From contig NC_052665.1 in NCBI RefSeq assembly GCF_016802725.1, positions 21,458,501 through 21,522,500 of the forward strand: a stretch of 64,000 bases of DNA. Direction: 5' to 3'. Shown piece after piece: positions 35,366 to 46,119 of this stretch (position 1 is its first letter; every line of letters begins with the position of its first letter). The translations under genes were made by a program, and so were the position numbers. The DNA comes from Solenopsis invicta. Its lineage: Eukaryota; Arthropoda; Insecta; Hymenoptera; Formicidae. The notes below the pieces were generated by a model. That model did not search any database. It was not told the origin of the DNA and was given only the letters and a program-made list of their open reading frames with translations.

Positions 35366-36184
35366 TAATAACAACGCAAATAATATTAATCGAAACTACC
35401 TTTATAATCCAAACAATAATAATACTCATAATTTTCATACAAATTATAAGAAAGACAAACTTTTTGTAAAAAACGAATCCACACTGACTGCTGAATTATT
35501 AGCGTCAAAACCTATTTTTACGAGTACGCCGTTAATCAACGATAATTACACGAAATCATTATCAGATGAGAAAGAAGTATCAACTGAACTGTCTAAAAGT
35601 GACAAGGAAAATTTGAATCCAAAATGTAAGAACAAACCTGAGAAAGTAGGTTTCTATTTTCAATCATATCCACAAATACGATTTCTTAACGAGAGACTAG
35701 ATAATGGAGGAAAACGAGGTTTTCTTTTAAAGAATGGGCTAAAATTAGGAATTATAAAAGTTAATAATATTGCTGCAGATCTTCAAAAAACTTGTGGGTT
35801 TGATGCTATCATTCATCTATTGCAATTTGGTGCGCTTTATAATTCTCAATATCATTTTTGTATACAGTCATCGACTAATCGCGCATTAAAATTTGTATGC
35901 AAATTTATGAAGATTGGTCCAACTATAGAGGTGCTTCGTGAACGAATTATTTTTTTAAATGAATTTTATCCGCTTGTAAAAGATCTTGAAGCTCCGTTTA
36001 TCAAACCACACAAGTTGATTGCAGAAGATTCGATTACTGTGATATGGAAGAACCTTTTTTGTTGTTCCGAACCGACTGAGCCAAGTGCAATTAGATCGTC
36101 TAAATGTAATAATCCGAAATGTATATCATCATTACCAAAGGATTTTGCATACTTTGAAACAAATAGCAGAATAATCAATACCAA

Positions 36185-36556
36185 CCCTTACAAAAAAGTA
36201 GTACTAGCAATCAGTACTCAGTACTGAGTGATCAGTACTCGTAATATTGAGAGTATTAGTATGTTAATACTCATGAATACTGCGGAATGGTCAGTACTGT
36301 CAGTGCTTACAGTACTGGCAGTACTACAAGCAATAATACTTATTAGTACTTCAAAGTATTGAAGTGGTCAGTACTTTATCAGATTAATATTTGGAGTACT
36401 ATTGTGATAGTACTGCCAGTACTGTAAGAACTAATGGGCACAGTACTGACCATTCTGCAATATTCATGAGTATTAACATACTAATACTGTCAATACTTAG
36501 AGTATTGATCACTCAGTACTGAGTACTGATTGCTATAGTACTACGTTTTCGTAACG
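36185..36556. repeat. AGTACT palindromic repeat block, left arm
   Basis: Starts CCCTTACAAAAAAGTAGTAC and ends with the inverted ...GTAGTAC-like GTACTACGTTTTCGTAACG. Its two halves are inverted around 36,370 and contain about 20 AGTACT/AGTATT words, with CAGTACTCAGTACTGAGTGA near both ends. It could be a separate MITE or the outermost part of the CACTA-like element's terminal repeat. Confidence 0.75.
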
Positions 36557-36699
36557 TACATCTTAGAAATACTAAATTAATAAAATACCCTTATGAAAAA
36601 GTAGTATTGGTTTTAATACTGGAACAAGTATTGGTGAAAGTACTGGAGACATAAGTACGCAAAGTATTACTAAATTCAACCATACTGACTTCGTTAGTA

Positions 36700-36800
36700 C
36701 TCCCTCCAGTACTTCATCTAGTACTCCCTCCAGTACTTCATCTAGTACTCCCTCCAGTACTTTCTCCAGTACTTTCTCTAGTACTCCCACCAGTACTCTT
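36700..36800. repeat. 24-bp minisatellite, left arm
   Basis: Units of the type AGTACTCCCTCCAGTACTTC are repeated, followed by shorter variants. The right arm (44,660-44,785) has one more unit (24 bp), which explains the shift in mirror coordinates. Confidence 0.85.
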
Positions 36801-37318
36801 TTAGTACTTATCGAATACTCGTGGGATACTAACGTGTGGTACAGGCGCAGTACTTGCGCAGTACTACCCAAGTAGAACAAAAAGTCAAAATGATATCAAA
36901 ATAACGTAATTTTGACGTCATCTTGACTTTTATATAATTATTTGTTCTTCTTAGCGTAGTACATTCGTGCAGCAATAATCATTCAAGCACATAAACTATG
37001 CTGACGTAAGCCTCACGCACTCAGAGAACTGTAAAAATGTTCAAGATTAAAGAGATCTTAAATTTTAAGTTCTATCCACCAGGAAACAGGAGATAAAGTA
37101 GTGATTATTAATAATATAAATACTTTTAAACTAAAATATTGTAAATTGAAAGTAGTACATATTTTATTTTAAAATATATAAAGTTTTTTCAATCTGTTAT
37201 TTAACTGTTTAAACGATTAACAGTTACACAACGTGTACACATTAAATATTAAGTAAGGACATTCTATCTTCTTTTATTATATTGTATTTTTATAACATAG
37301 AACTGTTTTACATTTTAG

Positions 37319-37790
37319 AACAAAACAATCTTTTACTTTTTTGCCCTCATCTACAAAAATCTCAATTCTATAACATAAAAAATAATCTCTTTATAATTTC
37401 AATTTAACAATGTTATAATATCTGCAAATATCGATTTTTGGTATATAGTTTTATAAAATAAAAATATCCGTAAAGTACATATTCTTTGGCAAAATCTAGA
37501 AAACTGGGATAGTTTTCACACGACGAACTGCATTTTTGCAACTGTTTTATATTTTAAAACAAAATAATCTTTTACGTTTTTGCCATCTCATCTACAAAAA
37601 TCTAGATTCTAAAATATGTAAAATAATCTCTTTATAACTTCAATTTAACAATGTTATAAAATCTGCAAGTAACGGTTATTGGTATAGTCATAAAAAAAAA
37701 CATCCGTAAAGTACACATTCTTTGGCAGAATCTAGGGAGCTGGGATAGTTTTCACTACACGACGAACTGCATTGTTGCATTTGCGTTTGG
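37319..37790. repeat. Two ~235-bp tandem units carrying the BEN exon tail, left arm
   Basis: Each unit runs from an AACAATCTTTTAC-type start to ACGACGAACTGCATT. Each contains, on the minus strand of this arm, the last codons of the BEN gene (NAVRRVVKTIPAP in the inner unit, a damaged version in the outer) followed by the same 3' flank. The mirror units are at 43,671-44,142, where the inner one is the real gene end. Confidence 0.8.
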
Positions 37791-37821
37791 CTGCGTTGTA
37801 AAATTCTTTTTCTGCATTTTT

Positions 37822-40679
37822 TTAATTTTCGTAACTGCACGCATTAGTCATAATTTCTTCTCCTAAAACTTCTGTTATTAAATGTTGCTCTATAACAGAT
37901 AATTCCACTTGTTGAGCACATCCACAAATTTTTAAAAGCCCAAAATGAAGATACTTATCAATATTTGAGTCCCCAAACATTTTATTAAACAGTGATTTTC
38001 CTGATACACTGCAATTTTGAAAAATAGTACTGTTCTTAATGTTTTGCAATCTTAAATAAGATTTACAAATTTGTTGAGGAACGCTCTGAGAATTGTGAAG
38101 TATTTTAGTTAAAATACTATTGTAATGCTCAAACGGAAACGCCGACCAAGCCCATAAAGCACCAAACTGTTTTACACTATCTGAGATATGAAGGAGAAGA
38201 TGAATGTTGTATTTCATATACTCCTTTCCGTATAGAGTTTCAGTATCTTCAACAAATTGTTGCAAAGCTCGTTTAGCAGACCTGAATTCCTGAATACTAA
38301 ATCTGCCCTTTAGGATAGTATAAATACTAAAAACTAAAAGCAGCCAGTGTTTGTAATAACGTAAAGGTAATATATCTTTCAAACATACAAGCGAGTAATA
38401 AAGTAAGTGATGTTTCCACTGAGATGCTTTCCACAATCCGAAGTTTTCAATAGAGTCAGTAGTTCTAGAAATTTCGTGACAAGTCATAATTTTCTTCAAT
38501 TTTTGATCATACAAATTAACTCTTGTTCCTATGTACCACGGTTTCTGAAAATTCTTTGAATCAAACCACATAGTGGCAAATGTTTTGCAAACACCTAGCA
38601 ATACACAGTGCATATATTCGGGCGGAAAGGAATATATAATATTGAACAAAGGTATAAACATTTTTAGTGAAAAACCTTTAACTCCAAACACTCGCCGTTT
38701 TTCAGTAATTGGTTTTTCTACATGTTTTTCATGTTTTTTTTTCGATCTCTTAATTCCTATTCCGCCGCAAAAGACACGTGCATGGCCTTTCCCAACTCGC
38801 ATTCTCTCTCCTTTATTAAAACACAAGCTACATCCAAATTTCCCATTATATTGGGAAATATACTGAACGACTGGTCTAGCAACAGAATCGATTGGGGAAA
38901 GAAGAGTGTGCACTTTTATTGTTATACGATCTATTTGTCCAGATGGAGTAAAAGTAATACCGTTATAGTGTAAATCTCTTAAATCGTTTACAAATGGCTT
39001 TAGGAACAACTGCGTGTTTGGTTTCACCGTTCCGTACCATAATCCACATAAAATAATAGAGTTTCGTCTGTCACGGTACGGTAACTCATTAATTGCAACT
39101 TGAATAGGCCACATAGATACTTTAGAAGATTTAAACACTTGTACCCCATCCGTATTCCATTGAAGTGTAATATCGAGATCGGAAATTTTATTTTTACGCT
39201 GTAATGATTTGTACACACTTCCACTATAAATATCTGATATGTAATTAGTGTCATTCGTTCTCTGAAAGTTATTATAATAACTACTAACTACATTACTTAA
39301 TTGTTCTTTAAGTGGAAGTTGTATAAAAAAATTTCCATCGTGTTGCAATACTTTCTGGTTGTACTTTTTACGGCAATCGGGACATTTTGTATTTATGTTT
39401 TTCCCAACAAAATCGAATAAAGTGAAACAATTAATGCAGTAGAAATGTGTTACAATGTTAGCAGTTTTTGGAAATTTGTTTAAAAAGAGATATTTCGATT
39501 TGTGCACTATCGTAGGAAGATGACAGTTAATGAGAAATAAAAGATCTTCTAATCCGACATCAGTGATGTTGTGACGAATTATAAAACTCATAATGAGCAA
39601 TTCACTTTCTTTTAATGTTAGCTGCAAGATTCGTATAGTGGAGCACCTCGTTCCTGAGAATAATGATTGTTTAAAAATTACACAATGTTTTAACGACATA
39701 ATTAAAGTTAATATTTTACTTGCATATTACTTTTTGTTGAACATTTCTAAAAGTAATGTATATTAAAAATCAAATACTTAATACATAAAAATAACTATAA
39801 TACATGATGATATGTTGTTAATTCGGAATGTTATAAATTGTCACAGTTTTAAAATCATTATTTACTTGATGGTTATCATATGTTATTTCATCATCAAAAC
39901 CATATTCGTTGTTGTCGTGTTCTGGAGGATTTTCATTTTCTTTATTGTTTTCTGACTAATTATTTTCCTCTGATAGATTTTCATTATTTTCCTCTCTGTC
40001 TGAACCAGTATTATCCTGTGAATGATTTTTTTTTTTAATTTTGAATAAATGATGCATGATGTAAGCATTTCTAATTTTGATCCCAAAAAGAACAAAACAT
40101 TTTTTAATTTAAGTTTAAGTCTTATTTGAAATCGCTTAAGCATTTAATTATAGCATGTTTTCCTAAATACTAATAAATGTTAACATATATTAAAAATAAG
40201 AATATACTTCTTACATTATCTTCAGCACATTCGCTCATTGCACTCCGACCTGTTTCATAAACATGTTGTTCACCAATAATTTCATCACCGATAACATTCA
40301 TATTACTAGAACCTTGATAACTACTTCCAGATTGTATTTCCTGTATAAAAATAGTAACACATAGAAACTTCAACAATTACTTTTACAGCATTTTTTGTTT
40401 ATAACAACTATTTCAAAATTAATGATAATTTTGTTTTGAATTAATTTTTTTAAATAATGAATAAATGTTTATAAAAGAATATTCTTAATTTTTTGATAAT
40501 AAATAAATGTTTATGACAGAAGAAACATGATAAAAGTAATGAAAATGTGATTTAATACTTACATCTGCGTTTTGAACTTCATCAACAAGTAATTGTCTAC
40601 CTTTTTTAAGACGTGAGAAATAAGTTGATTTAGGAATTCCATTCTCAATATACTTTTTATAAGGACCCCTTATTTTCAT
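37822..40679 (-). CDS. tnp2/DUF4218-type transposase of the CACTA-like element
   Basis: The large last exon (from 39,653 after TTCTCAG, or ORF from 39,699) ends at the stop at 37,822. It encodes a zinc ribbon (CINC...CPDC, about residues 90-115); the tnp2 core LQWNTDGVQVFKSSKVSMWP with ELPYRDRR and LCGLWYG; PEYMHCVLLGVCK (about 360); and the DUF4218-like HLLLHISDSVKQFGALW then FPFEHYNS (about 505-530). Upstream exons: 40,563-40,679 (starts MKIRGPYKKYIENGIPKSTY), 40,215-40,340 and one from 40,015. All have GT/AG borders and phase 0. The third hits an in-frame TAG at 39,956-39,958, so either the splicing model there is wrong or the copy is damaged. The protein would bind and cut the element's ends in the nucleus. 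It faces the BEN gene head-to-head. Confidence 0.8.
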
Positions 40680-41284
40680 ATTTCACATGTAAGGCAAGAT
40701 CATACGATCTTATTTTTACAATTACATAAAATAATTATTAATTCCACTTAATGACTGTAAACACAAGGTGATGTCAAATCCGGAAATTCTCTTAAATACA
40801 AATATTAGATTATATTCACAATAACAAACCTAACCTAACCGAACACGTTCCACACAAGCTATTGCGTGCATTCAGTACGCAATTACAATCGCTCAGGCTG
40901 CTCTCGGAAACATCACCCGAGTGCCCTCGTGTATCATCTTATTCTTGTTTAACATTCGGTGAACAACAAGGATAAAATGATACATGGCACTCGGGTGATG
41001 TTTCCGAACATAGCCTTACTGTGCTCAGTGAGCCCTTGCATCTGATTGGTGTATACCCACCAATCAGACACAAGGAAACGAGTCACATGACGTAGGCTGA
41101 TGGCAGAGAACGAGACGTAAGCGCGCGCTTTATATCTCTGTGAGTTGTCTGCTATATTAGCCGTACTTAATAACCTCTTTTGGTCAAAAACAAAGACTTC
41201 GCAATATTACGTGAATAATAGAATAAAGTGAACGTGTTTTATGTTCTCGATCCAAAGTAATTTATATTTTGTGATTAAATCAAA
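40680..41284. promoter_or_regulatory. Shared upstream region of transposase and BEN genes
   Basis: The 605 bp between the two start codons must hold both promoters. GCGCTTTATATCTCTGTGAG near 41,128-41,147 is a possible TATA region for the BEN gene. A palindromic element (40,897-41,018) and the inverted pair TCTGATTGGTGT/ACCAATCAGA (41,042-41,069, with CCAAT motifs) lie between. No experiment supports these sites. Confidence 0.4.
40897..41018. repeat. 122-bp palindromic MITE in the intergenic region
   Basis: Ends GGCTGCTCTCGGAAACATCA and TGATGTTTCCGAACATAGCC. The inner hairpin AACAAGGATAAAATGAT resembles the hairpin in the 1.6-kb CCCACATAG elements (AAACAAGGATAAAATG). Confidence 0.75.
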
Positions 41285-43729
41285 ATGAGTTATAAGTGGA
41301 ATATAAGTGACGAGAAGTGCATATTAGTGCAATTCTCGAATGAAAACAATGAACTCGGGATTGGTTTCCAAGATTGGTTGCAATGTAAAAATGATGAAAT
41401 AAATGCAGATACCATACAAAGTTTAATTGATAATGAATCCGAAACTACAATACTTTGGCCAAGGTGCGACGTAGGGCCTGCAAATATTACGAAAAAAAAA
41501 CCAAAGACTGCGAGTGGAATAAAGTTGTCGTTAAGATACTTGCATCTGGTCGTAAGTAATTTAAAAATTACATTAAAACTGTTTTGTAACATACGATGAA
41601 ATATTACGTCATTAATAATATTCAGATAAATACGAACATTTAAATTAATTTTAGCATGGACTGTCATGTGTGAGAATCAAAACTCACTGATAAAGTATGG
41701 TATTATCAATCCTATCAGACAGGATCGACGAAATTTAGCAAAAAAACAGCATGACGAGGATAGTGATAATATAAAACAAGCAGCGACAAAAAAGGTGATG
41801 TTTAGTAAGAAATAAAACGATACAATATTTTATCTTTTTATCTTTTTATATTGTAGGTAAAAACATAACCTTTTACCAAAATTTTTTGTATAAATTTATT
41901 TTGGGATTGTTAAATTTTAGTTCTAAGTAACTTTTCGCACTAATTTTTAAATAATTATATGTTGATTGCTTTTTTAGACGTTAAGATCTGCTCCAAAAAA
42001 TAAAAAAAATCTAGTAATGTTGATAAGTCTGCTACATTCTTCGCTGAATATAAATCACAGCAGCCGAAGGTAAATGTTATTACCTATTATAACACTTGTT
42101 GATGACAAAGGTTCAGTCTTTTTACGAATAATGTTTTAGATTTATGTTTTAAATATTTCTGTATTTAAAAAAAGTTAGAAATTTCGTACAACAAAAAAAA
42201 ACCATTTTATTAACGTTAAATGTAATATTGTATCATAATTGGGCTAACATTATATTTTTAAGTTCTACAATTATTTTGTATTTATCTGTAGTTTATTTTT
42301 AAAATCGTATTCACTAGTTAACATTTACTTTTATTCGTAGTATGATACTATAGAAGAATCAGAAGAAGAATCAGAAGAAGAATCAGTCGATGACAGTTCA
42401 AATGATAATTTCAACATGTCAAAAAAATCGAAAAATGCACTGTTAGAGAAAATCAGTGATTTAACTTATCAAAATAAGAAGTTAAAAGAAGAAAATGTTA
42501 ATTTACTCGCTGTGCAAAGTATGTTATTTTTACTTAGAAATAATAAAAATTACATTCCTCATTAACAGTTATTTTTCAAATTATAAAGTAGTAATTATTG
42601 AATTTCTTAAAATATGAAGTATTTAATTTGTGTAAAAAATAATGCGAGTATATATTTTACTTTTATTTTGGGCTAAAATAGAATTTATATACACGTTTCA
42701 GACGTATCAAAAATTGACTCAATAATTACAAGAGTTTTGAAAAATGTAAAAACAGTGGATGATATTACTTCAAAACTTGCAGATAATACATTGGCTCAAG
42801 TATGTAAAAAAATTTTAAGAATTTATTATGCTTTACAATAAAAGGATTGTTTTAATAATTTATTAATAATATTAAAAATTGTAGATGAGGGCAAACGTTG
42901 ATGAAAAGTCAAACGTGCGACACAAACAAAGTTCCAGTACCTTTTCATTTGGAATAAAGGAAATTAAGATTGAATTACTAGATATTGCACAGGACGAAAC
43001 AGAAACTAACTATCATAATGTAATATATAATGTACTTAAATTTTTTAAGATAGTTATTTTTTTCTGTATTATTAATAATAATTATTATTTATAAAGGCTG
43101 TTGAATGTAACAAAGGAAACATTCTTTCTGCTAGCGAATCTAGAGAATATAAAAACGAAACAAAATCCGTACTACAGCTAGAGGTGCTGTACAATTTTAC
43201 TGAATCGCATACATACACAAATTTTTATGGAAATTTTAATATGTAACATGAATAATATTATTTTTATGCACAGAGTGACAAAGTTCAATTGGCTGAAGGT
43301 GTTTTCATCGATAAGTATGCGTTGAAAAATAGCGATCACAGCAGCGTAAAAAAATTAACAAATGACTTGTTATTACATGTCTTTGGTTCCGAAACATTAG
43401 CTGCTAGCAGTGTTACTGGTAAACTACCAAATTTATATTCTAAATTACCTGAAGGTCAGAAGCCTAAGGTAAAACCGATGTTAGATCCTCATAAACTGAA
43501 TGCTTGTAAAGGTCAGTTAATATAAATCTTGTTATGCAATATCACCACGATTAATTATATGTTATATTTTACTTTGAAATATTTTTAAACGTTATATCTG
43601 TATGTTACAGATTATGTTTTGAAACGATTTCCTAACGAAAAAAATGCAGAAAAAGAATTTTACAACGCAGCCAAACGCAAATGCAACAATGCAGTTCGTC
43701 GTGTAGTGAAAACTATCCCAGCTCCCTAG
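41285..43729 (+). CDS. Coiled-coil BEN-domain protein of the CACTA-like element
   Basis: Exons with GT/AG borders: 41,285-41,551; 41,655-41,794; 41,978-42,069; 42,341-42,518; 42,702-42,799; 42,885-43,019; 43,097-43,183; 43,274-43,511; 43,611-43,729. The fourth has an acidic EESEEESEEES run and a heptad-like stretch (LLEKISDLTYQNKKLKEEN). The last two make a BEN domain: VKKLTNDLLLHVFGSETLAA, KPMLDPHKLNACK, then DYVLKRFP and CNNAVRRVVK. Phases agree from exon 4 on. Between exons 1 and 2 they are off by one, and exon 3 needs a one-base correction in an A-run (41,996-42,008), so this copy may be frame-damaged or my early borders wrong. BEN domains bind DNA and mediate protein contacts; a role on the element's ends is inference. 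Confidence 0.75.
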
Positions 43730-44142
43730 ATTCTGCCAAAGAATGTGTACTTTACGGATGTTTTTTTTTATGACTATACCAATAACCGTTACTTGCAGAT
43801 TTTATAACATTGTTAAATTGAAGTTATAAAGAGATTATTTTACATATTTTAGAATCTAGATTTTTGTAGATGAGATGGCAAAAACGTAAAAGATTATTTT
43901 GTTTTAAAATATAAAACAGTTGCAAAAATGCAGTTCGTCGTGTGAAAACTATCCCAGTTTTCTAGATTTTGCCAAAGAATATGTACTTTACGGATATTTT
44001 TATTTTATAAAACTATATACCAAAAATCGATATTTGCAGATATTATAACATTGTTAAATTGAAATTATAAAAAGATTATTTTTTATGTTATAGAATTTAG
44101 ATTTTTGTAGATGAGGGCAAAAAAGTAAAAGATTGTTTTGTT
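43671..44142. repeat. Two ~235-bp tandem units, right arm
   Basis: Mirror of 37,319-37,790. The first unit contains the true end of the BEN coding sequence (stop at 43,727-43,729). The second repeats the exon tail (GCAGTTCGTCGTGTGAAAAC, near 43,930) and its 3' flank. Confidence 0.8.
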
Positions 44143-44928
44143 CTAAAATGTAAAACAGTTCTATGTTATAAAAATACAATATAATAAAAGAAGATAGAAT
44201 GTCCTTACTTAATATTTAATGTGTACACGTTGTGTAACTGTTAATCGTTTAAACAGTTAAATAACAGATTGAAAAAACTTTATATATTTTAAAATAAAAT
44301 ATGTACTACTTTCAGTTTACGATATTTTAGTTTAAAAGTATTTATATTATTAATAATCACTACTTTATCTCCTGTTTCCTGGTGGAGAGAACTTAAAATT
44401 TAAGATCTCTGTAATCTTGAACATTTTTACAGTTCTTTGTGTGCGTGAGGCTTATGTCAGCATAGTTTATGTGCTTGAATGATTATTGCTGCACGAATGT
44501 ACTACGCTAAGAAGAACAAATAATTATATAAAAGTCAAGATGACGTCAAAATTACGTTATTTTGATATCATCTTGACTTTTTGTTCTACTTGGGTAGTAC
44601 TGCGCAAGTACTGCGCCTGTACCACACGTTAGTATCCCACGAGTATTCGATAAGTACTAAAAGAGTACTGGTGGGAGTACTAGAGAAAGTACTGGAGAAA
44701 GTACTGGAGGGAGTACTAGATGAAGTACTGGAGGGAGTACTAGATGAAGTACTGGAGGGAGTACTAGATGAAGTACTGGAGGGAGTACTAACGAAGTCAG
44801 TATGGTTGAATTTAGTAATACTTTGCGTACTTATGTCTCCAGTACTTTCACCAATACTTGTTCCAGTATTAAAACCAATACTACTTTTTCATAAGGGTAT
44901 TTTATTAATTTAGTATTTCTAAGATGTA

Positions 44929-45300
44929 CGTTACGAAAACGTAGTACTATAGCAATCAGTACTCAGTACTGAGTGATCAATACTCTAAGTATTGACAGTA
45001 TTAGTATGTTAATACTCATGAATATTGCAGAATGGTCAGTACTGTGCCCATTAGTTCTTACAGTACTGGCAGTACTATCACAATAGTACTCCAAATATTA
45101 ATCTGATAAAGTACTGACCACTTCAATACTTTGAAGTACTAATAAGTATTATTGCTTGTAGTACTGCCAGTACTGTAAGCACTGACAGTACTGACCATTC
45201 CGCAGTATTCATGAGTATTAACATACTAATACTCTCAATATTACGAGTACTGATCACTCAGTACTGAGTACTGATTGCTAGTACTACTTTTTTGTAAGGG
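44929..45300. repeat. AGTACT palindromic repeat block, right arm
   Basis: Mirror copy of 36,185-36,556, abutting the truncated end of the right-arm MULE gene. Confidence 0.75.
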
Positions 45301-46119
45301 TTGGTATTGATTATTCTGCTATTTGTTTCAAAGTATGCAAAATCCTTTGGTAATGATGATATACATTTCGGATTATTACATTTAGACGATCTAATTGCAC
45401 TTGGCTCAGTCGGTTCGGAACAACAAAAAAGGTTCTTCCATATCACAGTAATCGAATCTTCTGCAATCAACTTGTGTGGTTTGATAAACGGAGCTTCAAG
45501 ATCTTTTACAAGCGGATAAAATTCATTTAAAAAAATAATTCGTTCACGAAGCACCTCTATAGTTGGACCAATCTTCATAAATTTGCATACAAATTTTAAT
45601 GCGCGATTAGTCGATGACTGTATACAAAAATGATATTGAGAATTATAAAGCGCACCAAATTGCAATAGATGAATGATAGCATCAAACCCACAAGTTTTTT
45701 GAAGATCTGCAGCAATATTATTAACTTTTATAATTCCTAATTTTAGCCCATTCTTTAAAAGAAAACCTCGTTTTCCTCCATTATCTAGTCTCTCGTTAAG
45801 AAATCGTATTTGTGGATATGATTGAAAATAGAAACCTACTTTCTCAGGTTTGTTCTTACATTTTGGATTCAAATTTTCCTTGTCACTTTTAGACAGTTCA
45901 GTTGATACTTCTTTCTCATCTGATAATGATTTCGTGTAATTATCGTTGATTAACGGCGTACTCGTAAAAATAGGTTTTGACGCTAATAATTCAGCAGTCA
46001 GTGTGGATTCGTTTTTTACAAAAAGTTTGTCTTTCTTATAATTTGTATGAAAATTATGAGTATTATTATTGTTTGGATTATAAAGGTAGTTTCGATTAAT
46101 ATTATTTGCGTTGTTATTA

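Larger units (their letters stand above)
30953..36184 (+). pseudogene. MULE/NOF-like transposase gene, left arm, decayed and interrupted
   Basis: Blocks in order: N-terminal GRIGRPCKVSNREAILLF; a spacer rich in Asp/Glu; AFWNMYKFPCAFLGKWSYVR; FKGLCKSKKCSNKIVG (Cys pairs); NEPPWVQKCHIYRQAK; ICLDATSKVVEKFE (likely first Asp); LPVYQMLSEKRDAAFITYWL; LIRADVAHLMAAVARWKCIK (likely second Asp); FPIWTAATFPG and SQEGYFAEM (likely Glu). A Ser/Gln-rich linker and a C-terminal domain with KTCGFDAIIHLLQFGALYNS follow, resembling the cysteine box of ubiquitin-protease-like folds. Damage: TAA at 31,512, a frameshift near 32,105, TGA near 32,212 and 32,326, and TAG at 32,873. A 136-bp MITE and a 1.5-kb element also sit in the coding sequence. 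The protein is cut off at 36,184 by the AGTACT repeat. Family by memory of motif order; DDE residues inferred. Confidence 0.7.
24189..37823. repeat. Left arm of the giant inverted duplication (13.6 kb)
   Basis: This arm is the reverse complement of 43,638-58,609 throughout. Mirror coordinates sum to about 81,461 at the inner end, 81,485 through the middle (a 24-bp repeat-unit difference) and about 82,810 outside the mariner found only in the right arm. It begins at CCCAGCCAGAAATGATTAGT. The inner edge lies in a T-run at the stop codon of the transposase gene of the core. Confidence 0.95.
36588..44897. mobile_element. CACTA/EnSpm-like transposon with transposase and BEN genes (8.3 kb)
   Basis: Ends CCCTTATGAAAAAGTAGTAT and the inverted form at 44,897, each flanked by TA; because the palindrome continues outside, these TAs cannot be taken as independent proof of a target duplication. 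Terminal repeats reach to 37,823 and 43,638 (about 1.24 kb). They include a minisatellite of 24-bp AGTACT-bearing units (36,700-36,800; 44,660-44,785). Two divergent genes fill the core. CACTA-class assignment rests on the tnp2/DUF4218-type protein; the ends do not read CACTA. Confidence 0.75.

Noticed and set aside
30953..36184. Functional selenocysteine or readthrough use of the two TGA codons
   Set aside because: The same gene also has TAA, TAG and a frameshift, so simple decay explains it.
36572..36880. Frame encoding GVLEKVLEKVLEGVLDEVL repeats (also 44,581-44,913)
   Set aside because: It is a by-product of the 24-bp minisatellite, and the frame length changes with unit number.
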